Part shown: in pieces, positions 12,001 through 24,109 of the stretch
Position numbering within the stretch: the first letter of the stretch is position 1
Layout: each line of letters begins with the position of its first letter
Source of the DNA: Vitrella brassicaformis
Lineage: Eukaryota; Sar; Vitrellaceae
Assembly: GCA_001179505.1 (NCBI GenBank)
Contig: CDMY01000465.1
Span: 20,454-71,229, forward strand
Length of the DNA: 50,776 bases
Direction of reading: 5' to 3'
Translations under genes and position numbers: made by a program
The notes under the pieces: model-generated
The model's database searches: none
The model's input: only the letters and a program-made list of their open reading frames with translations
What the model was told of the DNA's origin: nothing

Positions 12001-15000
12001 CGAGCTTTCCGAGCGACAAGACGCCAAACTCACAAGCGTTGACTACAGACTGATGAAGGTCAGCTCCCCAGGACAGGTGAATGCATCCATGAACTGCTGT
12101 GGCGTATCGACACTTCAGGACATCCAAGAGCGTGCCTCGGCGCTCGACGATGCCCTGAAAGCGAAGGACCTCGAGCTGTCGGCTCGGATAGATGCTGTCC
12201 AGGAGACATTCCAAGAGGTAGGTAGCCACAGCTATTCACCGCTCCTGCAACCATGTGTGCTCGCAGGAGAAGGCGCGTGTGGACGCCCGCTTCAGCCTGG
12301 TCCATGAGCATGGCGCCCTGCAGGCTGAGACGATCGAGAGGTGGGGGAAACGAGAGACGTGTCTCAAACGATCGACAAGCATTGTGTGCCTTCTTCAGTG
12401 CGAGGAAGCATTTGATTGAGCAGATCCAGGACCTGGACGCAAAGACGGAAAGAGACATCACCATGTTGGATGGTCAGCCTGATTGACAGTCAGCTTGAGA
12501 GCTTTGCGACATCCACGTGTGTCTTTCAGAGAGGATGCAAGCCAAACTGACCGATGACATCGCCGCCCTCGACATTGCATTGAGGGTGAGGGCAAGAGAA
12601 TCATGCACCGAGCGACAGCAGACACGCCCCCCTTCCGCCTCATGCAGGTCTTCGCCACCGACAATCTGAACCAAGAACGCTCCGAGCGGCTTACAATGGA
12701 CACCGAGCGATCACGCGTCTTCCAGGAGCGGCTCGAGAACCACGAGGAGCTCACGCGCAACCGCATCAGCATGGCCATGGAAGACGTGAGCAACCACCTG
12801 AAGGCGAGCAGAGACGCCGCACTGTTGCGGTCGGTCGCGCACGAGCACGACGTTGATATGAGGCTGAAAGAGGCCGAGGAAAAGCGAGTGGCCTATGAAG
12901 CGTCGATGGACGCTCGCTTCGACACTTTGCACGACGAAACGCTGGATATCCACCAGACGCAGGAACAGGCCATGAACATGATGGCTGAAGACTGCCGAGG
13001 CATGTTGGAACGACAGCAAGAGAGGGTCATGCAAAGCGAGGCAGCTATCAAGGCTGACATGAGAAGGGAGACTAACAAGCTCTGCAGCGACATGGCCAGC
13101 ATTGTGCTGCAGACCGGGCAGCTCCGACACGAGTTGACGAAGGAGATTGCTGCGCTTGACGGGGGGACAAATGAGCGCTTCGACACATTGCAGAACGACA
13201 TGCAAGCCGCACACGAGACGCAGGAACGGGCCATGAACATGATGGCCGAAGATTGCCGAGGGATGCTGGAACGACAGCAGGAGAGGACACTGGAAAGCGA
13301 GCTGGCCATCAAAGCTGAGTTGGAGAGAGAGACAAAGAAGCTCCGCAGCGACATGGACCAGTCTGCAGAGGCTCTGATGGCCAGCATTATGCTGCAGACC
13401 AGCACCTTGCGAGACGAGCTGACCGAAGAGATAACTGCGCTCGACGGCCGCACCAACGAGCGCTTTGACACTTTGCAGAACGACCTACAAGCGGCACACG
13501 AGATGCAAGAGCACGTCATGAATATGATGGCCGAAGACTGTCGGGGGATGCTCGAAAGACAGCAGGAGAGGACCATGCAGAGCGAGACGGCCATCAGAGC
13601 TGAGTTGGAGAGAGAGACGGAGAAGCTCCAAAGTGATATGAATCAGTCTGCAGAGGCTCTGACGGCCAGCATCATGCTGCAGGCCAGCACCTTGCGAGAC
13701 GAGCTGACAGAGGAGATCACCGCCCTTGACGGCCGGACGAGCTTGCGTCTTGAGGAATTGCAGAAGCAGCATGAAGACGAGACGGGGGCAATCAGGGCCC
13801 AGCTGGAAGAAGATACAAGCGCACTGTGAGCTGACAAGAACGAGTGTATGTGTGTGAGTGTCTCACCGCATCCATGTATTGGCAGTCGTCTTGAGTACCA
13901 GAATGAGATTCAAACCCTCCAGGACGACATGTCGGAGCAGATGGAGCACCTGTACACGCAGACGACAATGAGGTGCGACGACATCGAGCTCAAGTGGGAC
14001 GAGCTGGAAAGACGCGTCAAGGCACAGATGGACGAGGCTGCTGACCAACAGGTGAGCCTGCAGCAAAGGTTTTCATTGTTTGCATGGCTGCTGTGGCCGT
14101 GTGCAGAGAGCGATCGATGGGAGGCTGGCCGAGACAGAGGTAGCCTTATGTCTGCAAGACATGGTGACAAAGGTCGGTGTGTCCCTGTGCACATGTGAGA
14201 GGCGAAAACACCGGTTGCTGTCTCTCTCTGCCCCTGTCTCCTCCCTGTCTCCCTCTCTCCCCTCAGGTGGCCCTAAACTCAATCGAAGCCGCCAATGCAG
14301 AGAGCAAGCAGGAGCTCACGCGCGTCGCTGAGGGCCTGACGTGAGCAAGAGGGCAAGGACGATCCCTGACTCGCAATATGCATACCTACACCCACCACTT
14401 TGTCCTTTGTGTTTGCAGCAAGACCAACGCCGCGATAGAGATGAGGATGAATGGTGTGACTGCACGGCTACTCATGGCCTCACAGGCACTGGAAGTCGTG
14501 AGAAGCGACATCAAAAAAGGTAGCGAGGCTGCAGCGGCCTTGAAGGGCGACGTCGACAAGACGAAAGAAGAGGTGACCCGACCCGATACACACACACTAT
14601 CCACTGTGACGTGTCCGCTGCTGTCCTGTATGTGGTTCAGTGGCAGCAGGAGACCGAGTCGATTCGCCGCCATCAGGACGAGTTTGAGAAGACAGCCACC
14701 GTCACGATGGACGGCCTCGGCGCTGAAATGCTTCTCGTCAACACCAACGTCCAGAAGGCCCAAAAGGACGTATGTGTACACGGCACCGCCATACCAACCA
14801 CGCCACTTCCCCTCCGCTCTCTTGCCCGTCCATCAGGTGGAGGCCATCCGCGCAGAGGTCAAGAAGCTCGACGATCTGCGGCCGAAGGTCTCCTTGCTCG
14901 AGGACGAGGTGGGTACTGTATATAACAGGGCATATAACAGGCAGAAGAGTCCATCTGTTCTGTATGTGTACAGGTGGACGAGCAGCTCACACCTCGGCTG

Positions 15001-15238
15001 ACGAAGCTGACGGCGGCTGACGAGGTCAAAACCGTGCAAGAAAGAAATGTGAGGGCACGGAAAGGATGTGTGTATGGATGCAGGAGGTGCGGAGACAGCT
15101 GCAGGACACGGCGACCGCCTTGGTGGCCCGGATGGAGTCGCACTGGTATCTCAAGAGCATGATGGACACGGTAGCCGACACAAAGACCAAGGAGTTTTTC
15201 AAATATATCGAGACACGCCTGGCCCAGCTGGAACGTTA
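9002..15238 (+). CDS. Large multi-exon coiled-coil protein
   Basis: More than twenty short exons and one long exon (about 12649-13827) keep one frame up to the TAA at 15236-15238, giving well over 1,000 residues. After a short disordered N-terminus (near RPENSMWELFGRP and a Ser/Pro stretch at 9385-9543), almost everything is heptad-like, charged helix rich in Glu, Arg, Lys, Ala and Leu with few Pro or Gly. The long exon holds a tandem repeat listed separately. Examples are LARLEAAVDTEARHREEA and VSLLEDEVDEQLTPRLTKL. It resembles golgin, SMC-hinge or cytoskeletal rods only in composition, and I do not recognise a family. A structural or tethering role is inference. ATG 9002 is a candidate start, but its splice phase to the exon at about 9133 is not clean; the first ATG in the firm frame is at 9243. 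Confidence 0.75.
12915..13745 (+). repeat. Tandem 95-residue coding repeat in coiled coil
   Basis: Equivalent RFDTL-type starts fall at 12915, 13176, 13461 and 13746 (the last diverged). Units are therefore 261, 285 and 285 bp, or 87, 95 and 95 codons. Each unit carries MNMMAEDCRGMLERQQER and later EITALDGRTNERFDTLQND or close variants. The first unit lacks eight residues around QSAEALM. Copies 2 and 3 are the most alike, which suggests recent unequal exchange inside the long exon. Confidence 0.9.
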
Positions 15239-15693
15239 ACGACCGATCGACACATGTCAGGAAGTCAGGGACAGAGGTGTAAGTGTTGGAAACGTTTTCT
15301 CAACGCGACGACTGTATAGGATTGCATGTGTACGTGATGTGTGTGTCTGGTACGTACTGAAGGCATGCATGTCTTACCGTATCCACTCACTCACAAATGC
15401 ACAGGCAGACATACCGACCGACGGGCGTCCAAAAAGGGCGAGACCCGATCGCCAAGATGTGTAGGTGTGGCTACCAGAACTGCACCAACGCGTGGTCAAC
15501 GTTGCGGACAAGCATCTGGGCCCAGAGCTTGCTCGTCGCGTTGCCCGCGACATGGCCATTCTGACAGCCACACCGATACACACACAAAACTCAAAGAAAG
15601 CCACAGCACCAGCCACCAGACAAGAATGCACACCCCTCCTATACACGATCCACAGGCTAGGCCGTCCTATACACTCACACAACCATGCACTCA
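15239..15693. other. Intergenic, 3' ends of two convergent genes
   Basis: These 455 bp lie between convergent stop codons. I see no gene, RNA or strong repeat; there is a run of CA-rich sequence near 15570-15680. Confidence 0.4.
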
Positions 15694-16846
15694 TCAGACC
15701 ACAATAGCGGACTTGCCATAGGTTTGAGGGCCGAATGGGTGCATCCGCGCCGTGTCGGCCTCGGGGTCGCCCACAACGATGTCCTCCTCCGTCTCCTCGA
15801 CTGCATCGGAGCCCTTGGGGAGGATGAAAAGCTTGTGGATAAGGCAGATGACCAAAGGCACCAGAGAGAAGAGGGACACGATCGTTGCGGCCATACGAGG
15901 GGCTGGAATCGACGCCACCACGACCTACACGCATGCACCACACACAGCACATGCATCGTGATAATATGGGTGTGAGGGGAGCGGGTGGGCTTACATTGAC
16001 GATCAGCATTGCCACCAAGACGACGGAAGCGGAGCGCATTCGCGCCCAGGGCAGATAGACGAGAGAAATGCACACAACGGAACTCACACACCGCACAGTC
16101 GCCCTGCGTCAGGACAAACAAGGTGAGTACACACACACACACACACACACACGTATCCACAGAGACCTCTGTGTGTATTGCGTGAATGGGTGGGACCTCC
16201 TTCTCACCTCAGCGCAGCAGGCACCAGATCTCCCCTGGCCCGGCTCACAGCGAAGGTCGGAAACCCCAGCGCCCAAAGAAGAGACCCGTTCAGACCGACG
16301 AGCACCACAAACTCTATGGTTCTGCCGCGGACGTGCCTCGGCACACTCGACCGCTCTTTGACGGCGAACTCACACCACGCAGCCAAGACCGCCATGCCCA
16401 ACGCGGCGATCGGGTAGAAGCCAAAGTCATCAAGATACGTCAACGAAGGCACCTGAACGACGCGGAGGCACACACATGCACCTGCTTCCCTCTGTCTGTG
16501 CCCGTGTGTGCGCGTGAGGACTCACGTCCATCTCTCCATGCAGCTGCAGCTTCTTCTCGGGGTACCGCAGCAGATACAGAACGGCAAGCGCCTGGCCCGC
16601 GTTGAGAAACGACGTCATGCCCAGCACCGCCGGACCGATTTGGCTGCACTGCACGTCGAGGAATGCCGCTGCGATGCAGCAGAGGCCCGTGACACAGAGG
16701 AAAGCCGTGTGGATGGCCTGCCACGGCATCGGCTCGAGGATGGCATTGATGGCGCCGCCGGTGAGCAGCAGTAGGCCGAAGATGACGGCCGTGATGGTGA
16801 AGACGATGTCGTTGGTGGTGGAGAGGTAGATCTCACGCTGCGCCAT
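15694..16846 (-). CDS. Multi-pass membrane protein of unknown function
   Basis: Four exons (16846-16526, 16452-16208, 16103-15995, 15924-15694) give 301 residues. Hydrophobic helices can be seen at about residues 14-33 (IVFTITAVIFGLLLLTGGAI), 45-63 (TAFLCVTGLCCIAAAFLD), 75-93, 117-135 (IAALGMAVLAAWCEF), 150-170 (EFVVLVGLNGSLLWALGF), two near 185-225 and one near 235-255 (VSLFSLVPLVICLI), about seven to eight in all. The C-terminal tail is acidic and probably exposed (DAVEETEEDIVVGDPEAD). There is no clear signal peptide besides the first helix. I do not recognise a family, and transport or sensing roles are only possibilities. It is divergent with the EF-hand pseudophosphatase gene. Confidence 0.8.
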
Positions 16847-17135
16847 GAGATGGCGCTGGCATGTGGGTTCGCGCCCTCTGTACGCTGCGGGTCGTTACGT
16901 TGCGGCCGGGTTTGCGAACAATGCAGTCGCGTTGAAAGGGGGACTCCAACGAAAGCTCACGATCAGCTCAAGCAGCAGTGGTTTCAGGCAGCACCCTAGC
17001 TCAACCAATGCGAGCTTGAGTCCGGAGAAACTTGGCTGTGCCTTGGCTGTGGCGCGATTGCTCCCGCTTTCCATTCGCCGGCGCACCCATCGCATTAACC
17101 AATCCTTGAACCAATCCATTCACTCATCCCTGGCC
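16847..17135. promoter_or_regulatory. Divergent upstream region, membrane protein / EF-hand gene
   Basis: 289 bp lie between the divergent ATGs. The frame of the right-hand gene is open upstream to 16845, so an earlier non-ATG or spliced start cannot be excluded. No specific motif is recognised. Confidence 0.35.
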
Positions 17136-18053
17136 ATGTCCGCATCTGCGGCATCAGCAGCGGGGGATGAGCTGAAGAGGGGGCTGACGGGCAGCCTGTT
17201 CCGGCAGCTGGCGACCATGGAGGGCAACAGCGCCTCGCTCGGCGGCGCCACCACAATATTTGAGGAGGCGCAGGTGAGCGAGGCCGACCTGCTGGCGGCC
17301 AGGCGGATATTCTTGGAGTTTGCTACCTTTGAAGAGGACGGTCATGAGACTGGAGTGGATGGCGGCAAGAGGGAGAGGGAGAGGGGGGAGAAGATTCTCA
17401 CGCTGGCCAACTTTGTCAAGATGGCCATCAAGTAGAAGAGGGCGAGCCCACCACATGGATGGATGGATGTTCCACCTTCTCTCTGTATGTGAATGTATGT
17501 GTGTGTGTGGGTGCAGGTACCGTCTTTGTAGCTTGGCGGAGTGCGAGGCGTTCCACTACTGCATGGGGCGGGAGACCGGCGGGCGTGTGGGGTGGGAGGC
17601 GTTCAGCCGGACGTGCGTGCTGGCCGACCCCCACACGTGCCACGTCCTCAACTCGGTCACCGGCAGACAGCGGTGCAGGGACATCTTCCACTTCTATGAC
17701 GTCAACAGAAGGTCATTAACCTCACCACACCACACAGAACACACTCTTTTTCTCTCTCCCATTTCTCATCCAGCGGTGCATTGGAGTTCCACGAGTGGTG
17801 CCGCATCGTCGCGGACGCCCTCCAAGTGCGCGACAACAAACCCCACCTACCGATTGGCGACGGCGAGGAGGCTTCATCCTCGGCAGGTGTAGATGTAGAT
17901 GTGGACGTAGCTGACCTGATGGAGGCCACGCGCGAGGCCAGGGAGGCGAGCGTGCAGCTGGGGCTGGAGTACGCGCGGAAAATCAACATCAAGGCCTTCC
18001 GCAACCAAGACGATCCACACGTGAGAAAGGGGAAAGGGATGTATCATGGCACA

Positions 18054-18085
<32 letters not shown>

Positions 18086-21000
18086 CGTGTGTGTGTGTGT
18101 GTGTGGATCAGGGTCTCCCCCCTCCATCCGCGGCGATGGATTTCGACCAGTTCAACAGCATCGTCCGCAAGGAGCAGCTCCGCGGCAGCGCCAAGCTATT
18201 CCGCTTCTACTCGTCCATCATGCACACAAACACCGCCACCGATGGCAACAGCGGCACCATTGACACCGGCCCCCCACCCAAACCCAGCACCACCACCCCT
18301 CCCAGGCTCACCTCGACCTTGTCGTTCGAGTCGTTGCGTCAGATCCCGTCGAACCCCTCCAGTAGCAGCCACTCGGCCCTCACCACACACAGACGGGACG
18401 ACCCTCCCCCTCTGCCCATCGACACACAACATGAGACTGAGGCCGTCGAAGGGACGGCGGGCGATGGGAGGCAAGTGCGTGTGTTGTTCCCTCTGGCTGA
18501 GCTGGTGCGTCATGAGGCTCTTGGGGCTGAGGAGGGGGGCGTGATTGAGCTGGCGAGTATTGGTGAGGGTGAGGGAGAGGTGAATGAGAGCGGGCTGAGG
18601 GAGCTGCCACTGGGGCTCACAGATGAGGAGGAGACGGCCATCCTGCGGATCAGAGAGCTCATGGGCGGAGGTACGCCGGGCAGGCCAACCAGCACAGCCC
18701 ACACGATACCCCAACACACACCTCACAGAAACCATCCTTTGTGTGTGCGTGTGTATGGTCAGATTCTCCGGCCTTCCGTCATCTGCTGGGTCTCCCTCCG
18801 CCCTCTGGCGACCCCCTCACCGCCCCCATGCAGCTCATCCACACTACTGCAGACGGCGACTCCACCCCGCTGCCCTTCTACATCCACCCCCCAGCCCACC
18901 TCCTCTCACACGCACCCCTCTCTCGCCAATTCCCGCAATGCCGGAGACCGAAATCGCCCGACCACGGCAGGCAGAGACAGCCCGTGGACGCGTTCCTGTC
19001 GCTCTTTCCCTTCGCCGGCTTGCCTGCGCCGGATGTCATCCACGAGGCCCACAAGTGAGGCTGACTGTGGACCGATGCATTCATCGTCACAGTGCATATG
19101 GCGGCTTGTGTGTGTTGTGTGTGTGCAGGGTGGCCCGTCGTGTGCTGTCGGATGTCTTCACGGACACGACTGTCTTCATCGGTCGGCTGGAGAAAGCGGC
19201 CTGGGGCGGCGGCGGCGGCGGCGGTGGTGAGGGGAAGGGCGGGAAGCGTTCCGGTGTGTCGGTGTGTTGCTCGATGTTTCTGTGCACCCCTGCGGAGCTG
19301 GTGGGCGTGTTGGGTGCGGCGTGCAAGCTGATGGAGGGGGAGGAGGTGGTCAAGAGGGTGAGTGTGGGGGCCAAGGCCAGTAGCAAAGCTGTCAAGGTCA
19401 TCGGCAGCATCTATGGACAGGTAAGCGCCGCGCCTTGGCCCCCATAGAGTCATCATGCTCTTGTCATCTTTGCCCTTGCTCATTAGGTAGCGGACCTTCT
19501 CTCGATGCTCGGCCCACCTGCCCTGCTGCCCACACCAGCAACACTCACACCCACCATCACCAACACCAACACCAGCAGCAACAGCAGCAGCAAGCCGCCA
19601 CCGTCCCCCTCTCTGCTGCGAGATCTGGAGCAGGGCACGTGCAGCCTGGTGTTCCTGGGAGACTATGCCGGCCGGGGCGGGTGGGGGCTGGAGTGTTTGG
19701 CCATCGTGGCCGCACTCAAGGTGCGGTTCCCACATTCGGTCGTCCTGCTGCGGGGCTCCTATGACAACCGGGTGAGTGAGCGTGGGGGCTTTGCGTGGCG
19801 CATGAGCGGCGGCATTCTCATGTGTGTGGGGGGGCGTGTGTGTGTGTGTTTGCAGGCTGCCATGCATCTCGTGGCGTTTCAGGACGAGTGTTCGCGTCGG
19901 TTCCCCTCGACAACGTTCCCGAGCTACCTGACCGTGAGCGACACGAGCCACCACAAAATCGCACCCACAGACAGGAGCGTCCCCGACATGACCTTTGAGC
20001 TCTTCGACCGGTCAGCAGAGCGGCCCCCTTTCCCCTCACCCCCATCTGTATGTCTCTCTCTCTCTCTCTCTGTCCCTCTGCGTGTGTGTGGATGGCCAGG
20101 CTCTCCCTTGCAGCCGTGATTGACGGCCAGATCCTGCTCGGCAGCTTCGTTTCTCGGCTCCCCTCCCTCTATCACCAGCAGCAGCAGCACCAGCAGCAGC
20201 AGACATCGCTCCTGTCCTACCTGGCGACACACAAGAAGCCCCTGCGTCTGATAGTGGGAACGGGAGCCGGGGTGGGGGCAGGTGGGCCGCCCTCATTATT
20301 CGTGTCTCTGGAAGCGCTGTTCCTGCCCCAATGCAACAACATGACGGAGGGCGTGGCGGCATCGCTCGCAGTGGGGAGGCCCCCGGTGCTCACGCAGACA
20401 CAGATGCAGGACAACGAAGTGAGATAACTGCGCACTAGGAAGGACGAGGCGACATGCATGTGTGTGTGTGTGTGTGTCTGTGTGTGTGTCAGAGTGTGTT
20501 TGAGGCGTTCATGGCTCGTGAGAAGGTTAGCATGATGATGGGCAGCGGGGTGGTGTCTCGGCGGGGGTGTGTGGTGGCGAGTGGGGGGCGGGTGCTCCTG
20601 CTGTGCTCGACGGTCAACTTCTGCGACTGTGTGGCAAACGATGGGGCGTTCCTCACCATTACCCGGTCGGTCAGCTACCCACGAATGTGCCCCTCTCTCC
20701 ATCCGTCCACTTCTCTCTGTATCTCTCGCTCTGTCAGCGATGGCAGCGATATCATCATCCGCCCGCGCTCATTCACAGCCCTCCCTCTGCCGACATCGTC
20801 GCAGCAACACTCCCTCCCCCCCTGTCGGCCACCCACACCGCCAACGGCCCCCACCTCCATGAAGCGCACACACACACGCAAGACCGCGAGAGACAAAGAC
20901 AGGATGGCCACGACCAAGAGCTACCGAGACCTCCGCACTGGTGCCACCACCACCACCACCACCACGAGCGTCACAGGTGCCACCAGCAGCATCAACAGCA

Positions 21001-23657
21001 GACCGCCCCTCCCACCGCTGCCCCCAACGCAGATATCGCGGCGACTGAGATGGCCCGCACAGATCCGAGACGTCGACGCGTACCAGATCTACGCCCACGC
21101 ACATGAGCACGACGATGAGAATGACGAGATGGAGGGGAGGGAGGGTCTGGCTGCGTATGGCGTGATGCCGCCGATCTGCGCCGCGATGCGGTATGATGTG
21201 GCGGGGAGGGAGGGGGCGATCCGGGTGGTGCTGGGGCTGCCACGGGCGGCGCTGGACGAGGTCAAGCCGTCGGTGCACCACCCCACACACAATAAGACGT
21301 ACGTGAGAGAAAATGAGAGACTAACACACATGGATGGCTTGACGGATGGATGGATGGATGACCTCTTCTGTCAGCAACGAGGCGGCCTTCGGCGAGCTGG
21401 CAATGTACCTCCCCTTCCCGGCCTACCACCTCACCCCTCCCGGCATCTCCACCCTTCCCCAGCCGCACCATCCCCCTCTCCCACCGCTGTCCATCTCCGT
21501 CTCGCCGCCCCTTCCCCCATCCACCCCCACCAAGGACACCTCAACAGGGGCCTCCGTCACGCGCCGGAGCAGCAAGTCGAGCAAATCGACACAGAAGGGA
21601 AGCGCGCACAAGGGCAGCAAGAGGGAGAGCTTGGGCACCAAGCACCACCAGCAGCACCAGCAGCCCGGCACGGCCAGGAGGGTCCCCCGGGTAGCAGATA
21701 GGGGCCGGGGGAGGGAGGCCGTCTGTGAGGATAACAGCAGGCCGGCAGAGGTGCATTTCTCGCCACCTCCCCCTCAGCTTAGGCCGAGGAGAGGTTTGTC
21801 TGTCGGCCCCACCGGCAGCACCGGCATGAACGTCATCCGCAAGGCAACGGCGGCTGCTGACGGTCAGTCCATCCATCCCCCACCCCCCCTCTCTGTGTGT
21901 GTGTCTGTATGGCTGTCTGTCTCCTTTTCAGCATTGGCCGCAGCAGCAGCAGGGGCACAGTCGACAAGGCGCCCTGTCCACGAGAGAGGAGGAGACAAGG
22001 GAGAGAAGCCCCGGGCCGTCAAGCAGCCAGAGCCGGGTGTAGCCAGTAGTGCAGCAGCAGCCAACGCAGCAGCAGGGGACAGCACTGAGGACAGTCAGGA
22101 CGTGGTGATGCGGTTCACGATGGGGGCGGGACCCACGGATGTCTTCAGAAATACACAGGCGGCTTGGTGTGCTGAACCCCATACCCGACACACACATTGC
22201 TACATGCACACATGGCCCACTGCCTCTCTCTCTGTCTCTCCGTCTCTGCGTGTGTGTGTGTGGTTGTTGGTAGGGATGAGAGCGGCCTGTCCCTCGAGCA
22301 GTGGCATGACGCGCGCGCCGTTCACTACGAGCTCATGTCGCACCAGAAGCGACACGACCCCCACGCCGCCCACACGATCCACGCGCCACCCGTCAGCATG
22401 ACCATGACGCCCAACAGACCGCACCAACTCCGGCCGCCGACAGTCAGTCAACACACATATACACGCCTTCCCGCCTCCCCCCTTCCCGTCCCCGTCAACA
22501 CACTCTCTGTGTGTGCCTGTGTGTGCAGGGCATGCTGTCCTTGCGTGGTGGGGATGGTGAGAGTGGCGAGAGAGACCACCACCATCAGCAGGGGCAGCAG
22601 CAGCAGCAGCCGCCTGTAGAGGTCGAGGGGTGGAGCAGGGCGACTTTCGCGCAGTGGGCCGCGTCGGTGGGCATCCCCCGAGCAGAGCTGGACAAGTGGT
22701 TCAGGATCTTTGACAAAGACGAAGGTCCGCCGGTGCCCCACCGCTCACACACACACACACACACACATACACACACACACACAGATGGATGGATGGATGG
22801 ATGTGTGTGTGTATGTGTGTATCAGATGGGCGAGTTGGCGAGGGAGACTTCCTGCAGGGGCTCTCGGTCACCTGGGGGCAGCGCCATGACGGCATGATAG
22901 CGAGTAACTGTGTCAAGACATCCAGAGTGCCCCTGATGCGTGTCTGGCTGCAGGCATGTTTCGGAAGCTGGCACTCTATCGGTCCATCGGGGGGGCGGCG
23001 CCCCACGGAACAACTGGTACATATGTACTAATGGGGGTCATCCGTCTGCTGTGTCTTGTGCGTGTGTACGTTGTGCGTGTGTGGGTGCGTGTGTGTGTGT
23101 GTGCAGTGAAGGCTGTCGAGGTGGCCCGGCTGGCAGAGGACGCTCTCCGGCTCTATCACATGACCACCGGGGTACGCATTCAGGATGCTGGGCATCACAC
23201 ACAGACAGCTGGTCTCGTGTCTCCTCTCTCTCAGCACCAGCTGCCAAGAACAGTGGGCTACGAGCGCGTCCTCAACGAGCTTCTCGCCACCCCGACACAT
23301 CGGCCTCCCCCCTTCTCGCACACACATACCCACACACAGCCGTCCCGCATGATCACATACGGCGAGTTCCGCCATGCCCTCGACGAGCTCACGCAAGAGC
23401 ACGTGCCCTTCGACGTGCTCTTCAGGCTGCCACACCACATCCACATCCGCGGCAGGCATGTGCCCTCGCCACCTGGGCTCATCTGCGTGCCGCCCCCGCC
23501 CCCACCGGCGAATCTGCCCCTCTCGGTGGTTTTTGGCGTGGGAGGGGGGAGGGGCGTGGGAGGGGGAGGGGGAGGGGGAAATGGCGTTGGGGGTGGTGGG
23601 GTGAATGTGTTTCAGATAAGCGCGGCGGGGCGGATGATGTTCAAGGGGGGGCCGTAG
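17136..23657 (+). CDS. EF-hand protein with catalytically dead PPP-family phosphatase domain
   Basis: Many exons run from the ATG at 17136 to the TAG ending at 23657. The N-terminal part has EF-hand character; one loop, FYDVNRSGALEFHEW, is rebuilt across the intron at about 17712-17774. The middle follows the order of PPP phosphatases (PP1/PP5/PPEF): VKVIGSIYGQ (19391-19420) where GDIHGQ is expected, VFLGDYAGRGG (19651-19683) for GDYVDRG, LLRGSYDNR (19745-19771) for LRGNHE, LAAVIDGQILLGSF for the HGG strand, and STVNFCDCVANDGAF (about 20607-20652) for SAPNYC...N.GA. Most metal and phosphate ligands are replaced, so hydrolysis is very unlikely. Ser/Pro/His-rich linkers follow, then more EF-hands (DESGLSLEQW; FDKDEDGRVGEGDFL across an intron near 22724-22825). 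The likely role is a calcium-responsive scaffold or pseudophosphatase; that is inference. Two adjacent genes cannot be fully excluded, but the frames join well. Confidence 0.75.
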
Positions 23658-24109
23658 AGCGAGATGGACGACTGAGTGGGTGTGGGTGTGGGTGTGCGTA
23701 GGTGGCTGCAAGATCTCATCAAAATCTCATTATATATCCAACAGAGAGCGTCATACACGCATCCACCGCCCGAACGAACGAACGAGTGGTTCATCCATTG
23801 TACACAGCGTCGACTGGCACACATTGGCCGCCTGCACGAACAGAAGGAAGCGAATGTGGGTCAACACATTCACCCTCATCTGTTCGGGAGGCCAAGTCAC
23901 GTGAAGCCGTCGAAGCGAGCGGAACACAGCGACACAGGTGGCCGCGCAGAAAGGAACATTGGCCAAAACAGTCGACCATCATCAAGGGGCATCCTTCACA
24001 CCAGCATTAATCCACACATGTGCACCTCTCTGTCTGTCTGCCTGTCTGTCTGTCTGTTATCCACACACCCAGTCACCCACACACATACACAAACGAAGCC
24101 ATCCCATCA
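23658..24109. other. Intergenic, 3' ends of two convergent genes
   Basis: About 450 bp between convergent stops. It has a CTGT tetranucleotide run near 24028-24057 and CA-rich sequence. No gene is seen. Confidence 0.4.

Noticed and set aside
12893-13594. Minus-strand ORF, 233 codons
   Set aside because: Mirror of the tandem repeat exon; the Ser/Cys-rich reading repeats exactly as the plus-strand repeat does.
12915-13745. CRISPR-like regular spacing
   Set aside because: Repeats are 261-285 bp, coding, and without unique spacers between short repeats.
18878-19954. Minus-strand ORF, 358 codons
   Set aside because: Antisense to the pseudophosphatase exons; His/Thr-rich from CA repeats.
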